Shown here: one piece after another, positions 57,101 to 64,000 of the stretch
Layout: each line of letters opens with the position of its first letter
How positions within the stretch are numbered: the stretch's first letter is position 1
Source: Linnemannia schmuckeri
Taxonomy: Eukaryota > Mortierellomycota > Mortierellomycetes > Mortierellales > Mortierellaceae
Assembly: GCA_029449235.1 (NCBI GenBank)
Contig: JANATG010000007.1
Coordinates: forward strand, 930,001 to 994,000
DNA: 64,000 nt
Direction: 5' to 3'
Notes under the pieces: model-generated
The model's database searches: none
What the model saw: the letters and a program-made list of their open reading frames with translations, nothing else
Told to the model about the DNA's origin: nothing
Translations under genes and position numbers: made by a program

Positions 57101-58930
57101 TCAGAAAAAAACAAAAAAAAAAAAAAAGCGCATTGTGGGCTGGTTCATTTCACTCTAGCCTCTCCGTCCGCTTAGAGATTGGATTTGGCCAATAAAGATT
57201 TAACAGCCGTCAAGACCGAAGATGCACGGTTGGCGTGAGATCATGATGTCCTTTCTTCCCCCTATCTCGTTTTCCATCCAATAATCCTGGAAATTCTCTG
57301 AGGAACAAGACCGTTACTGACACCTCGCTCCTCATCATGCGAGAGACGTTACGCATTTGTTCTTTATTGTTCTTTCCGCGGTCGGTTCGCAATGGCCTCG
57401 CTACGCTTCGTTTGCATTTTACTATCTCGATTATTTCTTCACTTGGTAATGTATACGAGGGGGAGTGAGGGATGAGGGTTGGAGCGGGTGGATGAGGCAA
57501 GGAGAAGGAGAGAAACGTGAGCACATAGAAAGAAAGACTTGTGTGACGAGGAGTAGGGGAAACCAGGAAGGGAAAGAACACAAAAACGAAAAGAGAATTG
57601 GTCATTGGAATTCGCCTTGTTGTTTTGTCGCCAGAAAATCAACAATCAGCCTAGTAAGAGAATGGCATTTACGATGATAAACAGAGAACACAAAAGAGAA
57701 GAATAAGAAGGGCGGCACAGGGCGCGCATCTGTCCTGGATGTTTTTGAGCCCTGCGCCATTATGAACCCACCATGGATAATGAATAATGATGGTTGTAAA
57801 CCATGATACTCGCGAGAGGAAAAAAATACTGTTGTTGATGTTTATTTGTGTGTATTTGTGTATAGGTGTATAGGTGTATTTGTTTTTTAGTAATGCAATT
57901 GGTGGTGCGCATTGGATGGAACGAGGCAAGAACAACAAATCAACAGTTGACAACAACAGACACCAACCGGCAACAACAGGCAACAACATGCGACAATAAA
58001 GGCGACTACAAACAAACAGAGAACAACAGGTATTGTCGTTGCTGTTGCAACCAAGCAAGTAAGCATGAAAGGAGCTTTCTTTTCTTTCTCAGTTCTCAGT
58101 CGTTGCTGAGAAAAGGCGTTTAGTTTCTGTTGTTCATTGATCAATCGAGCGGTGGAAGGTGTGTCTTTCTGTTTGTCTGAGAATGATTGGAGATGGAGGG
58201 ATTGGCTGGTGATCGGGCTGATTTGTTCTCCCTTCTGGATGCCGGTACAACCGAGATGGAAATTGGTCCTCCTTCTGACCTTCATCTTTCTCGGGCGCCC
58301 GCTCCTTACTCTTCGCGGTGTGGGAGTTGGAATGGAAGAAGAAGATACATACATGAGAGAGTGAGTGAGTGAGGGAGTGAGTGAGTGAGAAAGTAAAGTT
58401 TGTTTTCGAAGTGGAGTAGCAAACTAGTGATAGTACTAATCAACAACGTTAGCACTGTCGCATATGAATGTGTCCAACTGAATTGAAAATTGAATAGCCG
58501 CCTGTCTGTACCCTTCGCATCGGCCCTTTTTTTTTCGCTTTCTTCGTCCTCCTTTGCACATGCACATGCTCACACACCTACAGTTACAAGACAACAATAC
58601 AGACACTAAGTTACTTACTGCCCACTTACTTGTCCACCGCTCCAGCTACTCATATCCAACCCCGCCAAGTCTTCATCTTTTGATAAAAGGATCCCTCTCT
58701 TCCCTCTACTTTTCCTTTTCTTTCTTTTTCCTCTTCTCTTCTTTTTTTTGTTTCTCCATCGACCCGATCCTCTTCTCCCACAACCACACCAAACAACCAA
58801 CACCCCTCTTTCATTCCCTTATAAAGCCTCCATCAACCAAGGCCTCACTCTCACTTTACGCTCATCTCCTTACTTTCTCTCTAACGCCTCTCCCTCTCTC
58901 TCTTTTACATAACCAACAACAAATACCATC
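54107..58930. other. long region without a recognisable gene
   Basis: About 4.8 kb. It contains the MFS promoter and a pyrimidine-rich leader of the acyl-CoA synthetase (about 58640-58925). Between them are scattered GA- and CT-rich tracts, a 12-bp tandem repeat (56243-56295), TGTATAGG/TTTGTGTA repeats (about 57840-57890) and CAACAACAGG-like repeats (about 57935-58030). The frames I inspected are short and low-complexity, without motifs. A lineage-specific or non-coding transcript could be missed. Confidence 0.55.
56243..56295. repeat. 12-bp tandem repeat (CATTCACTCACG-like)
   Basis: About four imperfect copies of a CATTCACTCACG/CATTCATTCGCG unit, visible directly. Confidence 0.85.
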
Positions 58931-61581
58931 ATGACTAAGTGCCTTACTGTCGAAGTCGGTCCCACCGACGTTCAGGGCGAGACCCGCATCCGCCGCTCCG
59001 TCCTTTCCGCAAAGCGCCTCATGTCCTCGCCTGACGACGATATCAAGACCCTCTACGATGTTGTCAACCACTCCGTCAAGGTCCGCCCCAACCTCAACGC
59101 CATCGGCTACCGCAAGGTCGTCAAGATTGTCGAGGAGGAGAAGGAAATTACAAAGATTGTCGGCGGCGAGGAAGTCAAGGAAAAGAAGACCTGGAAGTTC
59201 TTCAAGATGTCCGGCTACCACTGGTTGACCTATAAGGATGCCAAGCAGGTCATTGACAGCATCGGATGCGGTCTCCGCAAGTTTGGCATCAACCCCAAGG
59301 ACAAGATGACCGTCTTTGGCGCCACCAGGTAAAAGAAGCTTCTCTATGTTTTTGTTTGTTTCTGGATTGTTACATTGTCTTGTTCTTTTTCTTGACAAGT
59401 GGGAAAAAAGAATTAGTTTGGGGTGGGACAACGACGCAAAAACATTCGCTCAAGGATTATTTTGGGATGTGGAGATGTCAGGTGGTGTCAAAGGAGAGCA
59501 GCAAATTTCTCAACCACCCCACTCACCACTCTCTCGCCACTGGACGCGAGTTGTTCTCTTTATCAACCTATGCAACACTTTCAAAAAGAATGATCAAAAC
59601 CAAACAGGCTCGCTCAGGAGTGATCAATCAAAAAAGGAAGGAATCGAGTTCGCGCGTGTTATTATCATCCATCACTGGCGCATTAACGAAACCGTGTATT
59701 CTTATCCTCTGGTGAACCCGTTTTCCTTCTTTCCGATAGTGCTAACTGGCTCTTGGTTGCCCACGGTGCCTTCACCCAGTCCATCACCATCGTTACCGCC
59801 TACGACACCTTGGGCGAGGATGGTCTTTTGCACTCGATGAACGAGGCCGAGGTCGCCTCCGCCTACACCAACGCCGACTTGCTCAACACCATCAAGAACG
59901 TTGCTGGCAAGTGCCCCACCTTGAAGAAGGTCATCTACGACGGCGAGGCCAAGCCTGCCGACGTCATCGCCCTTCAAGAGGCTCACCCCCACCTGGAGCT
60001 CATCACCCTCGAGGAGTTGAAGCAGCTTGGTGTCGACAACCCCGTCGAGCCCACTCCCCCCGCCGCCAAGGACTACTGCTGCATCATGTACACCTCCGGA
60101 TCGACCGGCAACCCCAAGGGAGTTTTGCTTACCCATGGTAACTTGGTCGCTGCCAGTAAGTGCCATTTTATTTTATTTTTCTGTTTTTACTCCGCAATCC
60201 GTTTCTCGTTTGTTATTCCATCGAGTTCCTCCATGACTGTTAAAGTGCTCTCACCAAACATAGGGGGAAATGACATCTGATGAACCTGTGGGAAAGTGTC
60301 TTTTTTTTTTTTTTTCTAACTCTGAACTTTGTTATCCTCTGCGCAACCTTTTTAATAGTCGGTGGTGTTAACAAGATGTTGACAAAGTACGTTCACGAGG
60401 GCGATGTCTTGCTCGCCTACTTGCCCTTGGCTCACGTCTTGGAGTTCTTGGTCGAGAACGTCTGCCTGTTCTGGGGTGTCACCCTCGGATATGGTACCGT
60501 CCGCACCTTGACCGATGCCTCTGTCCGTGAGTGCCAGGGAGATATCAAGGAGTTGCGCCCCACCCTCATGACCGGTGTCCCCGCAGTCTGGGAGACCATC
60601 CGTAAGGGAGTGTTGGCTCAGGTCAACCAGGGTTCACCTTTGGTCCAGAAGATTTTCCACGCTGCTTTGAACGCCAAGGCCTGGTGCTTGGACCGCAAGT
60701 TGGGCGCTTTGACTGGAATCTTCGACACTGTTGTCTTCAACAAGGTCAAGCAGCAGACTGGAGGACGCCTTCGTTTCGCCTTGTCTGGAGGAGCCCCCAT
60801 CTCCCAGGAAACCCAACGCTTCTTGTCGACTGCCTTGTGCCCCATTCTCCAGGGTTACGGTATGACCGAGTCCTGCGGTATGTGCGCCATCTTGACCCCC
60901 GATGTCTTCAACTACAACCGTGTCGGCTCGCCCGTTCCATGCACAGAGGTCAAGCTCGTCGACGTCCCCGATGCAGGTTACTTCTCGACCGACTTGCCCC
61001 GCCCTCGTGGTGAGGTCTGCATCCGTGGACCCTCTATCACCGCTGGATACTTCAAGAACCCCGAGGAGACCTCGGCCACCTTGACTGCCGACCGCTGGCT
61101 CAAGACCGGTGATATCGGTGAGTGGCACCCTGATGGTACCATCTCGATCATCGATCGCAAGAAGAACTTGGTCAAGTTGTCCCACGGAGAGTACATTGCT
61201 TTGGAGAAGTTGGAGTCTGTCTACAAATCGACCGCCTACTGCAACAACATCTGTGTCTACGCCGACTCTATGCAGTCCAAGCCCGTTGCCCTCGTTGTCG
61301 CCTCAGAGCCCCGTATCCTGGAGTTGGCCAAGGCCAAGGGCATTGCCTCGAAGGATTTCGCTGTTCTCTGTCAGGACAAGGTTATCGTCAAGGCCGTTCT
61401 CGATGCCTGCTTGGCCACCGCCAAGCGCGCCGGATTGAAGCCCGCCGAGATGCTGCAGGGAGTCTACCTCGAGTCTGAGGAGTGGACTGCCCAGGGTGGT
61501 CTTTTGACCGCCGCCCAGAAGTTGAAGCGCAAGGAGATCAACCAGGCTTACGTCTCCCAGATCAAGGCCCTCTACGCTTAA
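58931..61581 (+). CDS. long-chain acyl-CoA synthetase (ACSL/FAA type)
   Basis: Three exons, 58931-59328, 59740-60155 and 60359-61581, giving 678 aa. Adenylate-forming motifs are all present: YTSGSTGNPKG (about 250-260, P-loop), YLPLAHVLE, GYGMTES (437-443), LKTGDIGEW (520s, TGD Asp), DRKKNLVKLSHGEYIALEKLE (C-domain hinge and FACS signature region), and a C-terminal catalytic Lys region (LTAAQKLKRKEI). Role: ATP-dependent activation of long-chain fatty acids to acyl-CoA for lipid synthesis and beta-oxidation. The N terminus is hydrophilic with no clear peroxisomal signal; the C terminus KALYA is not a PTS1. Codon use is extremely C/G-ending (GTC, ACC, AAG), suggesting high expression. The 411-nt and 203-nt introns are long for this window. 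Confidence 0.96.
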
Positions 61582-61828
61582 AAACGCTCCTCTTTTTCTT
61601 TTTTTTCATCTCTTTTTTTTCTGCGAACATCTCTACTACATGTATAATGAACACAAAACACACCACAACAAATAGCAACACACGCAACACGCCAACTCTC
61701 TCCGTCATAGCGTATACCCAATCGTCCTTCTGTGAAGGATGATCCCAATGAAGAATAAAAAACCAAAAACATCTTCAAAAACACTTTTTGACTCTCTTTC
61801 TCTGCAAACATGGCATGTTCAAATGAAA

Positions 61829-61847
61829 ATATATATATATATATATA

Positions 61848-61877
<30 letters not shown>
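61829..61877. repeat. (AT)12 followed by poly(A)
   Basis: Alternating AT from 61829 passes directly into about 26 A residues. Confidence 0.95.
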
Positions 61878-61878
<1 letters not shown>

Positions 61879-62011
61879 ATTTTTGTTCATCCAGCTGGCA
61901 TAAGACCTACAAGATATGCTCAAGCAAATGACTACACATGCCGTTTGCTTTTTAGCATGTATCCATGATTCTAGACATAACACAAGAAAAGCACGAAGCA
62001 AACGTTTTACA

Positions 62012-62013
<2 letters not shown>

Positions 62014-62051
<38 letters not shown>
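62014..62051. repeat. poly(T) run, 38 nt
   Basis: Uninterrupted T run about 100 nt 3' of the deacetylase stop codon. Confidence 0.95.
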
Positions 62052-62053
<2 letters not shown>

Positions 62054-62152
62054 GTCGAAAAAAGAGCTATCTAAACAAGTTTGAGTGAATGGGCGATATG
62101 TAGAATGTGGATATTTGGTTTTTGTTAATGACATGAGGAAACTTGGAGAAAA

Positions 62153-63630
62153 TTAAAACTTCTCGGTGACCTGGACGTCAATGGCGTCAAGATCAACCTC
62201 CTCACCGGCAACAAAGACGCGCTTCACAAACAAGTCATCGGATAAGAAGACCAAATCGGCATCAGCACCAGGCTTAATCACACCCTTGGTCTCCTGGATA
62301 CCCAATAGTACTGCCGGGTGCAACGTCACAGCCTCCAGGGCCTCGATCAGACTGCACGATGTGAATTGGATAAAGTTACGGATACAGGCGTCCAATGTAA
62401 TAACGGATCCAGCAAGGGTATCAGTACCCTCGATATAGACACGGTCCTCCTCCTTGGTGACGTTCATGTTTCCGAGTTGGTAGTTTCCGGGGGCGAGGCC
62501 CATGGCAGACATGGCGTCGGTGACGAGGATGACGCCCTCGGGGTGGGAGTCGTAGGCAATCTTGACCGAGTTTGGGTGGACATGGATGCCGTCGCAGATC
62601 AAGCCGTAGTAAGGGCGGGGGAGGTCGAAGCGTGAGCCCAGGAGGCCGATGACACCGGGGTCGCGGTGGTGGAATTGGGGCATGGCGTTGAAGAGATGGG
62701 TGATGAAGGTTGCACCCTTCTGGACGGCTTCCTCGGCCTGCGAGATGTTGGCCATCGAGTGACCTAATTGGATGTAGAAATGAATGGATGAGGAGATGCG
62801 AGTGAGGTTAGAATGAGAAGGACAATATGACATGCTGCAATAGTATAAATGATTACAAGCGAAAAAAACGTACCGACGGAGACAGTGATGCCGGCCTTGG
62901 CGAGGTCGGGAATGCTATCCATGATACCGTCAAGTTCGGGTGCACAGGTAATAATCTTGACAGAGTTCTGGTTCTCCTGGGTTAACTTGTACTGGGCCTC
63001 AGGCGTCTCGCCCTCGAACCCATAGACATCCTTAAAGTCAGCATATCCGTTCTTGGCAGAGGCCTGCAAGACCTTCAACTCGTGGGCTCCAATACGGGCC
63101 TCGTTGATGAAGGGACCCTCAACGTGAGCTCCAAGGATGGTGGCACCGGTCTTGGCTGAACCCGCACGAGGCTTCAAGTGCGAGAGGACCTAATTGCACA
63201 AATAGCAAATGATGGAACAAACAAATAAACAATAATAACGAAGAGGAAAATGAGGGTGAGTATGACGAATATTATCCACTCCCATGTGTCAGTTGCTTTT
63301 CTGCGAGATAATGCAAGTATGATGGGAAGAGGGAAGGGAAAGGAAGAGAAGAGAAGAGAGGGTCTGAGCTCATTGTTTTTGTTGGTATTATTGTAATCAT
63401 CCTCCTGTTGTTGTGTACTGTTGTGTGCTGTTGTTGAATGTTGCATGTTATATAGCGTTGTTATTAAGATGCTTGTGATCTTACTTTGTGGTACACAGAG
63501 GCGGAGGAGGAGACGATAGTAGGGCAGTAAGATGTGGTTCCGTACTTGAGCAGACCACGGTTGACCAACAAGAGATCCTTCTCGTAGGTCTCGGGGTCAG
63601 AGGGGACTGAGAAATCGACACCAAAGGCAC
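62153..63630 (-). CDS. N-acetylglucosamine-6-phosphate deacetylase, 3' part
   Basis: Three exons on the minus strand, 63630-63485, 63189-62874 and 62763-62153. The frame enters at 63630 after an acceptor, so the 5' exons with the start lie right of the window. Landmarks: AFGVDFS, GTTSYCPTIVSSS, GAHVEGPFINEARIGAH (metal and substrate loop, normally HLEGPF), ITVSVGHSMA, THLFNAMPQFHHRDPG, DGIHVHP, LVTDAMSAMG (catalytic Asp) and GVIKPGADADLVFL. Role: removes the acetyl group from GlcNAc-6-phosphate in amino-sugar catabolism and chitin recycling. Every catalytic motif I could check is intact. The acceptor before AFGVDFS splits a glycine codon, consistent with the family's NG(G/A)FGVDF. About 370 nt from the exon to the window end would be intron. 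Confidence 0.95.
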
Positions 63631-63841
63631 CTAATTAAAACAAGATGTAATCATGCATGAGTACAAGGTTGTTCAACCTTTCAATTGATTTTGCAGCAAT
63701 GGTCACCATTGACTGATGGTTGTTGCACCCAACGGTATCCGGTTTCCGTTAATTGAGGCACAAATTTGTGGGAGTATTTCATGTCTTCATATTTCCCTCG
63801 CCCAAAAAGAAACGAGAATTGAATAGAAATTTAAAAGTAGG

Positions 63842-63872
<31 letters not shown>

Positions 63873-64000
63873 AGAATGAAGGAAAGGAATATAAAAGAAA
63901 ATCTCGAACACGCCAAATCACATTCAAGATCATAGTCAAGACCGACTCCACAGACACATCCCTCTTCTCACAGTTCAACTCAACAAACTACCATACAGAA
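63631..64000. other. probable intron of the deacetylase gene, with poly(A) run
   Basis: No coding match to the deacetylase N terminus. It contains a 28-nt A run at 63842-63869. The upstream exon is presumably beyond 64000. Confidence 0.5.

Larger units (their letters stand above)
61582..62152. other. convergent intergenic region with AT microsatellite and long homopolymers
   Basis: Between the acyl-CoA synthetase and deacetylase 3' ends. It holds an (AT)n tract at 61829-61852 running into an A run to 61877, and a 38-nt T run at 62014-62051. Confidence 0.7.

Noticed and set aside
60634..61185. 183-codon minus-strand frame opposite the acyl-CoA synthetase
   Set aside because: Antisense shadow caused by strong codon bias; the sense-strand protein is unambiguous.
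1..64000. tRNA, rRNA, CRISPR array or transposon
   Set aside because: I looked for B-box-like GGTTCGAATCC sequences, rRNA cores, spaced direct repeats and transposase or reverse-transcriptase motifs, and saw none. A covariance-model search could still find small RNAs I cannot see by eye.

Overview
The window reads as a piece of a filamentous fungal nuclear genome, most likely an early-diverging lineage (Mucoromycota, Mortierella-like). The basis is gene content plus architecture. Genes are close together on both strands, and most are split by short GT-AG introns of about 60-190 nt with GTAAGT/GTATGT donors. Several families shared with animals but absent or reduced in budding yeast occur here: importin-13, Rabin8/Sec2, PHAF1, TMEM97, CUL3 with BTB proteins, and TATDN1. 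The lineage call is inference; no marker gene here fixes it. I saw no rRNA, tRNA, CRISPR array, insertion sequence or prophage.

Layout. 0-11 kb (all +): 3' end of an Arc1p/AIMP1-type tRNA-binding protein, a Met30/sconB F-box-WD40 protein, prohibitin-1, and a 17-exon importin-13. 11-19 kb: a 259-aa orphan and a TMEM97/sigma-2-receptor homologue (both -), then a GRASP Golgi tether and a Sec2/Rabin8 Rab-GEF (both +). 19-26 kb: an accessory-looking block with a decayed BTB gene, a short secreted-protein ORF broken by an in-frame TGA, and two intact tandem BTB genes. 25-35 kb: TATDN1-type nuclease (-) diverging from a thioredoxin-UBX protein (+), an amino-acid permease and an Hmt1/ABCB6 half-ABC transporter. 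35-49 kb: a repeat-containing protein of unknown function (-), cullin-3 (+), PHAF1 (+) and a Mei2-like RNA-binding protein (-). 49-64 kb: neuronal calcium sensor NCS-1 (-), an SLC49-like MFS transporter (-), about 4.8 kb without a recognisable gene, a long-chain acyl-CoA synthetase (+), and the 3' part of N-acetylglucosamine-6-phosphate deacetylase (-, running off the right edge).

Functional themes. Several genes belong to protein turnover and trafficking: F-box/WD40 and CUL3-BTB ubiquitin-ligase parts, a UBX protein with the p97-binding FPR motif, GRASP, Sec2, importin-13 and PHAF1. They are interleaved with unrelated metabolism and transport genes, as usual in fungi, so I do not claim a cluster. 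The only evident local gene family is the BTB block at 19.3-25.6 kb.

The most interesting points are the thioredoxin-UBX fusion, the BTB family with one dead copy and CUL3 about 13 kb away, the secreted ORF interrupted by TGA, the odd splicing at the 5' end of importin-13 (a GC-AG intron and an unresolved phase break), and the unknown repeat protein with a duplicated motif and an 18-bp minisatellite. I did not find anything I could defend as a wholly new system.
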